The notes: generated from the letters alone by a model not told the origin. A stretch of 64,000 bases of DNA from JAPHSX01 sp050298555 (GCA_050298555.1 JBNKUL010000034.1:1-64000); one strand, 5' to 3'; positions 41,855-51,164 are shown, counted from the first letter of the stretch. Made by a program: numbers and translations.

Positions 41855-43080
41855 TCTTCCTGAGAGTCGGCCGCCTGCGAAATGGCGGCCACGCGCAGGC
41901 GGTGTAGCTCTTCGCCCACCGCCTTGCCCTTATACCCCTTCTCCACCACCTCCCTTGCATTGATCGCCCTTGCCGCGTGGTAGGCACGGCGGAATATGGC
42001 CGGCTGTTCGAAATGCTGCGCCTCAAAACCGGGGCGTCCCCTTGAATCGGCCTCGCAGGCGAGCAGGAACTGCTCCAGCCGTTCCGGGCGGCGGAAGGCG
42101 TCGAGCCGCTCCAGCTGTTTAAGCATGGTGGCGGGGCGAAGTTCGTCGGCGCGATGGTAGTTGAGGTGGTCGCGGGTCACATGTACCGCCAGCTCGCGGT
42201 ACTCCTTCGGTACTCGCAGCCGCTGACACAGCGCCTCCACTAACGGCACCCCGCGAGCCTCGTGCTCGATGTGTCGGGGCCACTCCTCCTGCGGCGTCGT
42301 CCCCTTGCCCAGGTCGTGCACCAGGGCGGCGAAGCGTACCTTCGTGTCGGGGCTCAGTTTGGCCGCCTGCTCCAGCACCATCATGGTGTGGAGGCCGCTG
42401 TCCTCCTCCGGGTGGTGGTGCTTGGGTTGCGGCACGCCGAACAGGGCGTCCAGCTCGGGGAAGATGCGCGCCAGCGCACCGCAGTTGCGCAGTACCTCGA
42501 AAAAGCGTTGCGGCGCCTCCTCGCCCAGAGAGCGCTCCAGCTCCTGCCATACCCGTTCGGCCACCAGGGCGTCGACCTCGCCGCTCTCCACCATCCGTTT
42601 CATCAGGGCGTGGGTGGCGTGGGCGACCCGAAAGCCCCACTTGGCAAAACGGGCGGCATAGCGGGCGATGCGCAGGATGCGTACCGGGTCTTCGATGAAG
42701 GCCTCTGAGACGTGGCGCAGGCGACCGTTCTCCAGGTCGTCGCGACCGTTAAAGGGGTCGATGATATTGCCGGCACCATCCTCGGCCATGGCGTTGATGG
42801 TGAGGTCGCGGCGTACCAGGTCCTCCTCCAGCGTCACCTCGGGCGAGGCGTGGAACTCAAAGCCGTGATAGCCGGGGCCGGTCTTGCGCTCGGTACGGGC
42901 GAGGGCGTACTCCTCTTTGGTCTCGGGGTGGAGGAAGACGGGAAAGTCCTTGCCCACCGCCTGATAGCCGAGGTCGAGCATCTGCTGCGGCGAGGCGCCT
43001 ACCACCACCCAGTCGCGATCCTTGGGCTCGATGCCCAATAGCTTGTCGCGAACCGCGCCGCCGACCAGATAAATTTCCAC
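41851..43080 (-). CDS. cca: CCA-adding tRNA nucleotidyltransferase with HD domain
   Basis: A 409-residue enzyme. The nucleotidyltransferase head has LVGGAVRDKLLG and the metal pair KDRDWVVVG; RRDLTINAMAED and GRLRHVSEAFIEDPVRILR follow. The C-terminal HD domain has LVHDLGKGTT and is found in the gammaproteobacterial multifunctional type with 2',3'-cyclic phosphodiesterase and phosphatase activity. It builds or repairs the CCA end of tRNAs. Single gene, downstream of the sat terminator. Confidence 0.95.
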   Translation of the reverse strand: MEIYLVGGAVRDKLLGIEPKDRDWVVVGASPQQMLDLGYQAVGKDFPVFLHPETKEEYALARTERKTGPGYHGFEFHASPEVTLEEDLVRRDLTINAMAEDGAGNIIDPFNGRDDLENGRLRHVSEAFIEDPVRILRIARYAARFAKWGFRVAHATHALMKRMVESGEVDALVAERVWQELERSLGEEAPQRFFEVLRNCGALARIFPELDALFGVPQPKHHHPEEDSGLHTMMVLEQAAKLSPDTKVRFAALVHDLGKGTTPQEEWPRHIEHEARGVPLVEALCQRLRVPKEYRELAVHVTRDHLNYHRADELRPATMLKQLERLDAFRRPERLEQFLLACEADSRGRPGFEAQHFEQPAIFRRAYHAARAINAREVVEKGYKGKAVGEELHRLRVAAISQAADSQED

Positions 43081-43141
43081 GCCTTGTTACCTCTATTCTT
43101 TCGCCATGACTGGCTGCGATTATAGCGAAGCTGCAGAAACG

Positions 43142-43169
43142 AAAAAGGGCGTCCGAAGACGCCCTTTTT
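43142..43169 (-). terminator. Rho-independent terminator after sat
   Basis: Twelve-base perfect stem AAAAAGGGCGTC (43142-43153)/GACGCCCTTTTT (43158-43169) with a CGAA loop. Read on the minus strand it ends the sat transcript before cca; it is symmetric enough to act both ways. Confidence 0.9.
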
Positions 43170-43187
43170 CATTCAGCCGCTAGAGGC

Positions 43188-44375
43188 TTACTTCAGGCTC
43201 TGATAGTAGTCCATCAGGATCTGAGCGACCTCGGGGCGTGAGAACTCCTTCGGCGGTGCGATGCCGTTGCCCAGCATCTCGCGTACCTTGGTGCCGGAGA
43301 GCAGGACGAAGTCCTCTTTCTCGTGGTCCGGGGCTTCGCGCATCATCACGACCTTGTCCAGCTTCTTGGAGTAGGCGGTGTGGTCGGCCTCGAAGATCTC
43401 GATCTCCATGGCACCGGCCGGTACCTCTTCCTGGAAGATGGTTTGGGCATCGAAGGCGCCGTAGTAGTCACCCACACCGGCGTGGTCACGACCGATGATG
43501 AAGTGGGTGGCACCCATGTTCTGACGGAAGTAGGCGTGCAGTACCGCTTCGCGGGGACCGGCGTAGAGCATGTCGAAGCCGTAACCGGTAACCATGGCGC
43601 TGTTGGGCGGGAAGTAGAGCTCGACCATCTTGCGGATGGCGGCGTCGCGAACCGGGGCGGGGATGTCGCCGGGCTTCAGCTTGCCGAGCAGCATGTGGAT
43701 CACCAGGCCGTCGCAGCCGAGGCGATCCATGGCCATGTGGCACAGCTCTTCGTGGGCCAGGTGCATCGGGTTACGGGTCTGGAAGGCAACGACCTTGCTC
43801 CAGCCGCGCTCGGCGATCTCGTTACGAATCTCAACCGCGGTGCGGAAGGTGTCGGGGAAGTCGTCCTGGAAGTAGCTGAAGTGCAGCACCTGGATGTCAC
43901 CGGAGATGGCAACGCGGCCCTGGCTGTTGAAGGCGGCAACGCCGGGGTGCTCCATGTCGTCGGTGCGGTAGACCTTGTCGGTCATGGTGGCCATCTGCTC
44001 GTCGCTGACGGTCTCGATGTCGGCGACGTCCATGATGGCGAGGACCGGGTTGCCCTCCATGTTGGGGTCGCGCAGGGCGATACGCTTGGCATCGCCAATG
44101 CTGTCAGCACTCTCTACCAGACACATAACCGGTACCGGGAAGAAAGAGCCGTCGCTGAGGGTCATCTTCTCGGCGGCGCCCATGGCGTCGGCGACGTTCA
44201 TGAAGCCCTTCAGCGGGTTGAAATAACCGGCTCCCATCATTACCGCGTTACCGGCGGCCTGGGAACTGATCATGATGGAGGGCAGGGTCTCTGCCTCCTG
44301 CATCAGCTTGTGGTGCTCTTCGCTGTCGTAGACGAACAGCGGATTGAGCTCATCGGAACCGATTGGTTTGATCAT
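43188..44375 (-). CDS. sat: Dissimilatory-type ATP sulfurylase
   Basis: A 395-residue homo-oligomeric ATP sulfurylase with the substrate loop FQTRNPMHLAHEEL, IIGRDHAGVGDYYG and LSGTKVREML. In sulfur oxidisers it turns APS and pyrophosphate into sulfate and ATP, taking the product of AprBA. ATG 44375 starts MIKPIGSDELNPLFVY and has AAGGAG nine bases upstream; an in-frame start at 44465 would add an unrelated 30-residue head. Codon use is of the highly expressed kind. It stands alone here, 18 kb from apr. Confidence 0.95.
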   Translation of the reverse strand: MIKPIGSDELNPLFVYDSEEHHKLMQEAETLPSIMISSQAAGNAVMMGAGYFNPLKGFMNVADAMGAAEKMTLSDGSFFPVPVMCLVESADSIGDAKRIALRDPNMEGNPVLAIMDVADIETVSDEQMATMTDKVYRTDDMEHPGVAAFNSQGRVAISGDIQVLHFSYFQDDFPDTFRTAVEIRNEIAERGWSKVVAFQTRNPMHLAHEELCHMAMDRLGCDGLVIHMLLGKLKPGDIPAPVRDAAIRKMVELYFPPNSAMVTGYGFDMLYAGPREAVLHAYFRQNMGATHFIIGRDHAGVGDYYGAFDAQTIFQEEVPAGAMEIEIFEADHTAYSKKLDKVVMMREAPDHEKEDFVLLSGTKVREMLGNGIAPPKEFSRPEVAQILMDYYQSLK

Positions 44376-44636
44376 CGATCTGACTCCTTCATTTATTGAG
44401 TGTTCTTGTTCCGGCGACGGGGGCCGACCGGGCTCTGAATTCTGTGACGGCTCACTATACCTCACCCATTTTTAGTGGGGTAATAGGAGGCTTGGATGGG
44501 GGTATAAGGAGATTGTCGCCACCCCGCGTTAGCGCTTGGCATCATCCCTCAAATAGGTAACCATACGCGGAATAAGTATTAATAAAGAAGGGAAAGGGAG
44601 TATGAGGGAGATCTTTCGTAGCCGCAGGGGGGCGCA

Positions 44637-47489
44637 ATGAAGCGCTGGCTGCTGATCCTGACCGCCGTCGTTGCCTCCATCGTCGGGGCGTCGCAACTCT
44701 ACCGCGTCTATCACCAGGACAAAGGCGCTTCGTCGCTGCAGCCCTTCCGCCTGGCGGTGGTCGGCCCGACGAAGAGCGGTGACACCGCCAAGGGGCAGGC
44801 CATGGTCGCCGGAGCGCGGCTCTTTGTCGAGCGTTATAACGCCCGCCTCCAGGAAGGGGGGCGGCCGCTGGAGGTGGTCCCCTTCGATGACGGCGATTCG
44901 AGTAAGCTTGCCGCCGGGGTGGCGCACACGGTTGCCGCGGATCCCCTGGTGGTGGCGGTGCTGGGCCACCGCGGCAGCAGTGCCTCGCTGGTCGCGGCCA
45001 GGGTCTACCGGGAGTTGGGGGTGCCGATGGTTGGGGCGACCGCCACCGCGCCGGCGATCACCGAGGACAATCCCTGGGCCTTTCGTGTGGTGCCGGACAA
45101 CGAACTGCAGGGAAGCTTCCTCGCCCGCTACCTCAAGGCCAGCGGCGTAGAGAAGGCGAGTGTGGTGTTCGACCGGGACGACTACGGCCGCTCCCTCGCC
45201 GATGCCTTTGAAAAGTCGGCCAGGGCGCTGAAGTTGAAGCTGGTGCACAAGCTGGGCTTTGACGGCGCCACCCTGGAGAAGGAGATTACGGCGATGGTGG
45301 GCAAGCTGGGCAAGAGTGCGCCCGGTACCATCTTTATCGCCGCGGGTGATGACGAGGCAGCACAGTTCATTAAGGCGGTCGATGATGCTGGCAAGTCGTG
45401 GCCGATGGTCGGCAATGCCTCCCTGGGTAAGCAGTCATTCCCCGCGCAATTTGCCCGCCTGAAGAAGGAACAGCACCAGCCCGGTTACTACACCAACGGC
45501 CTGCTGGCGACCTCGTCGCTGATCTTCGACGTGGCGAACGAGTCGGCGCAGTACTTTCGTGCACGCTTCCTGAAGAGAGAGGGCGCTCCGCCTGATGCGG
45601 CGGCGGCGGCCTACTATGATGCCGCGGGTGTCGTGGCCGATGCCCTCGGGCGGGCGCTGGAGACCGGCGGCACGGAGCTGAGCCGCGCCATGAAGGCCGA
45701 CGACCTGCGCCCCATGCGCACCATGTTGCGCGACGCCCTGGCTCGTATGAACGAGCCCGACAGGGGCTTTGATGGCGTTACCGGCAAGATCTTTTTCGAT
45801 GCAGACGGCGATGTGGTGAAGGCGGTCCCCGTCGGCCGTTACAGCGACGGCCTCTTTGTCTCGGCTCCCACTCAGTTGCAACGGGTAGAGGCCCCGCCGC
45901 GGGAGGGGGCGAAGGAGGGGGCCTTTATACGCCGCCTTGGTGGCGATGAGTTTTACGTCACCCATGTGGTCTATACCGGCATCGAACCGCTGGCAGTGAC
46001 CAGCTTCAACAGTGACTCACTGATCTATGAGGCGGAGTTCCTGCTCTGGTTCCGTTCCTCCAGCGAGGTGGACCCGTCACAGCTCGAGTTCCTCAATGCG
46101 GTGGAGCCGGTAGAGCTCGGTGAGGCGGAGGAGACCCTGGTCGAGGGGGGGGAGCGTTATAGCCGCTATCGGGTGAAGGGGCGCTTCTTTGCCGCGGCCA
46201 ACGAGGGGCGAGATGCCTTTGGTGAATATGAGTTGAAGCTGGCATTTAGCCACCGCCACCTGCCGCAAACCAACCTTATCTATGTCGCGGACAGCATCGG
46301 CATGGCCGGTGATGGCACTCCCTGGGGCAAGCGCCTGGCACAGCAACGCCTGTTCGATGGCGTGGGCGACTGGGCGGTCAAGCATGCGTTGCTCTACCAG
46401 GACTCCCTGAAGCGGAACAGTTATGGCCATCCCGGAATGGTCGAGGGGGGCAGCGAGCAGCGCGCCTTCTCCCGTTTTAATTTCGAGATGGCGGTAAAGG
46501 ACAAGAACCTGAGCCTGCGCGGCCTGTTGCCGCCCAGTGTGCAGCACTGGATCCTGTGGGGCAGTCTGGTGGCGCTCTGCCTGTTGTTGTTGGCCGAAGA
46601 GGATGGGCGGCTAAGGACCAACCTGCGCGGGGTGTGGCTGGTGGAAGTGGTGTTGGGCTGTTGTGTATTGGCGGCCGCCGAGCCGGTGATTCTCAGCTGG
46701 CTGCACGGTGAGGTGGATCGCTACTACCTGCGGGTCACCAGCTTTGTCTTCGACGTGCTGTGGTGGCTCTATCTGGCCTATATCCTGGCCAAGGCGGTGC
46801 GCCTGTTCGTATGGGACCGCCTGCAGGAACGTACCGGCCAGCACGTCCCGAATATTGCCCGTCACCTCTCCTCGCTCTTTATCTACCTGATGGCGCTGTA
46901 CGGCATCGTCGCCTTTGTGCTCAACAAGGACCCGACCAGCCTGTTGGCGACATCGGGTCTGGTGGCGATGATCCTGGGTCTGGCACTGCAGTCCAATTTG
47001 GTCAACGTCTTCTCGGGTATCGCCATCAGCCTGGAGAAGCCGTTCCAGATTGGTGACCGTATACGGATGAATTTCGATGCCGGCCCGGTGATCGGACGGG
47101 TTGTCGATATGAACTGGCGCAGCACCAAGATCCGTACCGATCAGGGCTCGGAGATCTCCATGCCCAACGGCACCCTGGCCAATGCCAATATCAATAACCT
47201 GACCAGGGCAAGGGCGACGGGGGAGAGCTTCACCATCAGCCTGGGTCGGCGTGTCGATCCCTCGCTGGTATTGCAGTCCATGCAGGGCGCGCTGAAGGGG
47301 GTCGGCGGGGTGACCGGTGTGGTGACGAAGGTGGAAGCGATGGGCGAGGAGATGGTCGACTACAGTATCAATGTTGACTTTGATGGTGACCCAGACAGTC
47401 TCGTCGTCGCTGAGCTATGGGGGCGGATCTGGAAGCGAGCGAGTGAGTTGGAGAGTCGCGCTTTGCCAGCCGCGGTTACCGAACAATAG
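44637..47489 (+). CDS. Periplasmic-binding-protein / MscS channel fusion
   Basis: A 950-residue protein with an unusual order of parts. An N-terminal signal anchor (about 4-20) leads to a type I periplasmic binding domain of the branched-chain amino acid type (about 35-425: VVGPTKSGDTAKGQAM, VPMVGATATAPAITEDNPWAFRV, DRDDYGRSLADAFEK). A beta-rich segment (about 440-600: VVYTGIEPLAVTSFN, YEAEFLLWFRSSSEVD) recalls Cys-loop receptor ectodomains. About five membrane helices follow (638-800), then an MscS domain (GLVAMILGLALQSNLVNVFSG, KPFQIGDRIRM, EISMPNGTLANANINNL). It looks like a ligand-gated MscS-type channel. First gene of a three-gene operon. Confidence 0.75.
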   Translation: MKRWLLILTAVVASIVGASQLYRVYHQDKGASSLQPFRLAVVGPTKSGDTAKGQAMVAGARLFVERYNARLQEGGRPLEVVPFDDGDSSKLAAGVAHTVAADPLVVAVLGHRGSSASLVAARVYRELGVPMVGATATAPAITEDNPWAFRVVPDNELQGSFLARYLKASGVEKASVVFDRDDYGRSLADAFEKSARALKLKLVHKLGFDGATLEKEITAMVGKLGKSAPGTIFIAAGDDEAAQFIKAVDDAGKSWPMVGNASLGKQSFPAQFARLKKEQHQPGYYTNGLLATSSLIFDVANESAQYFRARFLKREGAPPDAAAAAYYDAAGVVADALGRALETGGTELSRAMKADDLRPMRTMLRDALARMNEPDRGFDGVTGKIFFDADGDVVKAVPVGRYSDGLFVSAPTQLQRVEAPPREGAKEGAFIRRLGGDEFYVTHVVYTGIEPLAVTSFNSDSLIYEAEFLLWFRSSSEVDPSQLEFLNAVEPVELGEAEETLVEGGERYSRYRVKGRFFAAANEGRDAFGEYELKLAFSHRHLPQTNLIYVADSIGMAGDGTPWGKRLAQQRLFDGVGDWAVKHALLYQDSLKRNSYGHPGMVEGGSEQRAFSRFNFEMAVKDKNLSLRGLLPPSVQHWILWGSLVALCLLLLAEEDGRLRTNLRGVWLVEVVLGCCVLAAAEPVILSWLHGEVDRYYLRVTSFVFDVLWWLYLAYILAKAVRLFVWDRLQERTGQHVPNIARHLSSLFIYLMALYGIVAFVLNKDPTSLLATSGLVAMILGLALQSNLVNVFSGIAISLEKPFQIGDRIRMNFDAGPVIGRVVDMNWRSTKIRTDQGSEISMPNGTLANANINNLTRARATGESFTISLGRRVDPSLVLQSMQGALKGVGGVTGVVTKVEAMGEEMVDYSINVDFDGDPDSLVVAELWGRIWKRASELESRALPAAVTEQ

Positions 47490-47501
47490 GGACAGAACCG
47501 G

Positions 47502-49358
47502 GTGAGTGAGTCGAGTGTTGCCGTAGAGACCGTGGCCGACGAGGCGATTTTTCGCCACTGCGCCCCTGCGGCGCTAGCCCGCTTCCTGCCGGCGTTGAGC
47601 ATGCGCTCGCTGAAGGCGGGGGAGACACTGCTGCGTTCCGGTGAGGCGGCGCAACAGGCCTACTTTCTGGTAAGCGGTCGACTTCGGGTGCTGGCCGGCA
47701 GGGGTGATGCCCACCATATGGAGCGCGGCTTTGTCGGCCAGGAGGGGGCGATTGGGCTGGATTGCTACCTGCTGACGGCGCAGGCGGTTGATGACAGTGT
47801 GGTACTGGAGATGCCCACCGAGGCGGTGGATGAGCTGGCTCGCAGCCGTGCCTTTCGCAAGGAGCTGTCGGCCGATTTTGCCAACCTGTTCAACCCCGAC
47901 AAGGAAGAGGAGGCCGTCGCGGAGGATGCCGCGGCAGCTGAGAAGGCGGCGCCAACGCACAGTGCGGGGTGGATCAGCGGCTGGTTCCTGGTGTTGTTGT
48001 TGCCGTTGCTGGCCTATTGGTTGATGAGCGAATACGCCGGCTTCAGCGTCAGGGAGCCGGCCCTGCTCTCGGCCATCTTTAGCGCTGCGGTGGTGATGTG
48101 GGTGTTCCGCCTGTTGCCCGATTTCGTGCCCTCGATCTTCGCCATCCTTTGCGTCGTGTTGCTCGGTGTGGCGCCACCGGACGTGGCGCTGTCGGGCTTC
48201 TCCTCCAGCACCTTCTTTATGGCGCTGAGCATCTTCGGCCTCAGCGCCGTGATCAGCGTCTCGGGGCTGAGCTATCGCATGCTGTTGTGGTTGTTGCGCA
48301 TCGGCCCGGCGAGCAAGAGCTGGTACTTCATGAGCCTGTTCCTCTCTGGCGCGCTACTGTCGGTGGTGGTCCCCACCACCAATGGACGCGTGGCCATCGT
48401 CACCCCCTTTATCCGCGAGCTGCTTACCTCCTTCGATGCCAAATCGGCACGTAGCGAGGCGCCCCGGCTGTCGGTGGCGGTACTGGGAGGGTGTACCCTG
48501 CTCTCGGCGATCTTCCTCAGCAGTAAGTCGGTCAACTTTCTGCTGTTCGGCCTGCTGCCGCTGCAGGAGCAGGCGCGCTTTCAGTGGGTCGACTGGCTGA
48601 TCTCCGCCTCGGTCGCCGGCGGCGTGCTGCTGCTGCTCTACCTCGTCATCGTTGCAGTGCTGTTTCGCAACAATGCCCGCCCCTCAATTCCGAAACAGCT
48701 GATTGTCGACCAGCTCAGGCTGCTGGGGCCGATGCGCGGTGCCGAGTGGGCGGGGCTGTCGGGGCTTCTGGTGCTGCTGCTCAGTGTGCTGACCGCCAGC
48801 CTGCACCACATCGAGGTGCCCTGGGTGGCGTTGGCGATCCTCTTCTCACTGTTGCTGTTCGACTTCCTCGGCAAGGACGATTTCCGCCACAAGGTGGACT
48901 GGAGCTTTCTGGTCTTCCTCGGCTCGCTGATCGGCCTGGTGGCGACTATCCGCCACGTCGAGCTCGATATGTGGATCACCGCTCAGCTGAACTGGCTCAC
49001 CGTCTATATGAAGCAGGACTTCCCCCTCTTTATCCTGCTGCTGTCGGCCGCCATTGTCGTGGTGCGCCTGGCGCTGCCGATTAACGCCACCGTGGTGATC
49101 TTCGCCAGCGTCTTTATCCCGGTCGCGGTGGGGGTGGGCGTCAATCCGTGGATAGTCGGTTTTGTCATCCTGATGATGGCCGAGGGTTTCATCTGGCCCT
49201 TCCAGGCCTCCTACTATATGCAGTTCCTCTCCATGGCCGGCCCCGATTCGGGGGGGGAGAGCGGGCGCGTGCTGGTGATGAATGCGATGGGCTACCTGAT
49301 TAAGCTGGCGGCCATCTACGCCTCGATTCCCTACTGGCAACATCTGGGACTGCTGTAA
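47502..49358 (+). CDS. cNMP-binding-like domain fused to SLC13/DASS-type anion transporter
   Basis: A 618-residue protein. Residues about 20-130 have the beta-roll of a cyclic-nucleotide-binding domain (LKAGETLLRSGEAAQQAYFLVSGRLRV, GQEGAIGLDCYLL), but the phosphate-binding Arg normally seen after the GE is missing. About a dozen membrane helices follow, from residue 165, with SLC13-like repeats (LSGALLSVVVPTTNGRVAIVTPF and LALPINATVVIFASVFIPVAVGVG). Such transporters carry dicarboxylates, sulfate or other anions with Na+. GTG start, twelve bases after the preceding stop. The N-terminal domain should be cytoplasmic. Confidence 0.72.
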   Translation: MSESSVAVETVADEAIFRHCAPAALARFLPALSMRSLKAGETLLRSGEAAQQAYFLVSGRLRVLAGRGDAHHMERGFVGQEGAIGLDCYLLTAQAVDDSVVLEMPTEAVDELARSRAFRKELSADFANLFNPDKEEEAVAEDAAAAEKAAPTHSAGWISGWFLVLLLPLLAYWLMSEYAGFSVREPALLSAIFSAAVVMWVFRLLPDFVPSIFAILCVVLLGVAPPDVALSGFSSSTFFMALSIFGLSAVISVSGLSYRMLLWLLRIGPASKSWYFMSLFLSGALLSVVVPTTNGRVAIVTPFIRELLTSFDAKSARSEAPRLSVAVLGGCTLLSAIFLSSKSVNFLLFGLLPLQEQARFQWVDWLISASVAGGVLLLLYLVIVAVLFRNNARPSIPKQLIVDQLRLLGPMRGAEWAGLSGLLVLLLSVLTASLHHIEVPWVALAILFSLLLFDFLGKDDFRHKVDWSFLVFLGSLIGLVATIRHVELDMWITAQLNWLTVYMKQDFPLFILLLSAAIVVVRLALPINATVVIFASVFIPVAVGVGVNPWIVGFVILMMAEGFIWPFQASYYMQFLSMAGPDSGGESGRVLVMNAMGYLIKLAAIYASIPYWQHLGLL

Positions 49359-50398
49359 TGAGAAGAGCCCTCTCCGCCCTGTTCCTGCTACTGTTCTTCG
49401 TCATCCTCATCGGCGGCATTCTCTGGGTCAACGTCAACCGCCCCCGGGTGATGGTGCTGCACAGTTACGACAACGACTATATCTGGACCCGTGACGTCAA
49501 CGAGGGGATTAACCGGGTGTTCGACCACCAGTCGAACCTCTATGTGCAACACCATGACATGGGTACCAAGAAGCACAGTGGCAAGGATTACCTGCGCCGT
49601 GCCGCGGTTGCCGCACGCCAGGCGATAAGCCGTTTTGAGCCGGACGTACTGATCGCCGTCGATGACTATGCGCAGAAGCTGGTCGCCATGGAGTACGTGG
49701 GCCACCCGAGCATGAGCGTCGTCTTCGCCGGGGTGAACGGCAGCATCGAGCCCTACGGTTATGACGGCGCCCCCAACGTTACCGGCATCCTCGAGCGCAA
49801 ACCGGTGAAGGCGCTGAAGCAGGTGTTGATGATCCTCGCCAGTACCTCGCCGACAGAGATAAAGGGGAAGCCGCGGGTACTGTTCCTAAGCGATGCCTCG
49901 CACTCGGCGGAGCGCGACGCCGAGTATCTCGACGGGCACGACTGGTCGCCGCTGGAGTACCTTGGTCACAAGTCACAGAGCGACTATGCAGGGTGGAAGC
50001 AGCAGGTGCTGGAGCTGGAGGGTAAGGTCGACTACCTGCTGGTCGGTGGTTATCGTAAGGTGGCGGCCGACGGCGACAACGCCGGTTTTGTACCGCCCGA
50101 AGAGATCATGGAGTGGACCGAGCAGAACTCGCCGGCTCCTGTAATCGGTATCAACATCTTCAACAGCCGAGACGGTGCCATGCTCTCGGTGGGGGTCTCA
50201 CCCTACGAACAGGGCGAGGTGGCGGCTGAGATGGCGATGGCCATCATCCGCGAGGGAAAGCGCGCCGGTGACATTCCCGTTGCCACCTCCAGCCAGTTCG
50301 TCATCGCCATGCGCGAGTCGGTGTTACAACGCCGCCACATCGTGGTGCCGGAGATCTTCGAGGCCTTTGCCAAGGCGACGGATAACTACTTTGATTAA
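49358..50398 (+). CDS. Membrane-anchored ABC-type sugar/peptide-like binding protein without ABC transporter
   Basis: A 346-residue protein with an uncleaved N-terminal helix (ALFLLLFFVILIGGILWV) and a periplasmic type I binding fold similar to the PF04392/COG2984 group (VMVLHSYDNDYIWTRDVNEGI, VAAGDN-like repeats, VIGINIFNSRDGAMLSVGVSPYEQGEVAAEMA, and a final GDIPVATSSQFVIAM). Its start overlaps the transporter stop by one base (TAATG). No ABC permease or ATPase is near, so it probably senses a ligand for the channel or transporter encoded with it (inference). Confidence 0.7.
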   Translation: MRRALSALFLLLFFVILIGGILWVNVNRPRVMVLHSYDNDYIWTRDVNEGINRVFDHQSNLYVQHHDMGTKKHSGKDYLRRAAVAARQAISRFEPDVLIAVDDYAQKLVAMEYVGHPSMSVVFAGVNGSIEPYGYDGAPNVTGILERKPVKALKQVLMILASTSPTEIKGKPRVLFLSDASHSAERDAEYLDGHDWSPLEYLGHKSQSDYAGWKQQVLELEGKVDYLLVGGYRKVAADGDNAGFVPPEEIMEWTEQNSPAPVIGINIFNSRDGAMLSVGVSPYEQGEVAAEMAMAIIREGKRAGDIPVATSSQFVIAMRESVLQRRHIVVPEIFEAFAKATDNYFD

Positions 50399-50423
50399 CT
50401 GTCGGCACTTTCGTGGCACAAAA

Positions 50424-50448
50424 AAAGGGGCGCCTCAGGCGCCCCTTT
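50424..50448. terminator. Bidirectional terminator after the channel/transporter operon
   Basis: Eleven-base perfect stem AAAGGGGCGCC (50424-50434)/GGCGCCCCTTT (50438-50448) with a TCA loop and an A tract on the left. It separates the operon from the convergent response regulator gene. Confidence 0.85.
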
Positions 50449-50498
50449 GTATTTCCGCGTAGCGGCCTTTATATCGTCTTGCAGTGGGTGTCCGACAG

Positions 50499-51164
50499 CT
50501 AATCCGGCTGATGAAATTTATAGCCTGCGCCATAGACCGATTTGATACTCTCCTCCAGCCCTACCCCTCTGAGTTTCTTGCGCAGGTTGCGGATGTGGCT
50601 GTCGATGGTGCGGTCAGAGATATCGCGGTAGTCATCGTAGGCCTGATCGAGGATCTGAGCGCGTGAGTAGATACGCTCGGGGTGTTGGTAAAACAGGTCA
50701 AACAGCCGGTACTCCAGTGCGGTGAGGGTGATGCTGCGTCCCTTGATGCAGACCTCCATCTTGTCCGGCAACAGCAGCAGCTCCGTTTCGCGATTCAGTG
50801 ACGGCGGCGCGCGACGCAGCAGTGACTTGATGCGCGCCACCAGCTCTCGGGCACTATATGGCTTGCAGAGATAGTCATCGGCACCTGCCTCGAAGCCGAT
50901 GAGGCGGTCTATCTCATCAACCCTCGCCGTAGTGATGATGACAGGGATATCGGTAAAGGTACGCAGCTCCTTGCAGATGGTCAGGCCATCGACACCGGGC
51001 AGCATCAGGTCGAGGACGATGAGGTCGGGCTGTTGCTCGCGTACCCATGACACCACGCCAGTCCCCTCGTCGAGATGGTGGGTGGTAAAGTCTTCGGCCT
51101 GCAGGTATTTCTCGACCACCCCGGCGATGTCGGGCTCATCTTCAACGATCAGGATATCTGCCAT
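50499..51164 (-). CDS. OmpR/PhoB-family response regulator
   Basis: A 221-residue regulator. The receiver has the acidic pair in ILIVEDEPD, the phospho-acceptor Asp52 in VLDLMLPGVDG, and the Lys in DYLCKPYSARELVARIK. The C-terminal winged helix (about 125-221) has ALEYRLFDLFYQHPERIYSRAQILDQAY and SDRTIDSHIRNLRKKL, as in BaeR/OmpR-type DNA-binding domains. It pairs with the histidine kinase gene that starts the unit three bases upstream. Targets are unknown; the divergent repeat-protein gene and the convergent channel operon are candidates. Confidence 0.93.
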   Translation of the reverse strand: MADILIVEDEPDIAGVVEKYLQAEDFTTHHLDEGTGVVSWVREQQPDLIVLDLMLPGVDGLTICKELRTFTDIPVIITTARVDEIDRLIGFEAGADDYLCKPYSARELVARIKSLLRRAPPSLNRETELLLLPDKMEVCIKGRSITLTALEYRLFDLFYQHPERIYSRAQILDQAYDDYRDISDRTIDSHIRNLRKKLRGVGLEESIKSVYGAGYKFHQPD

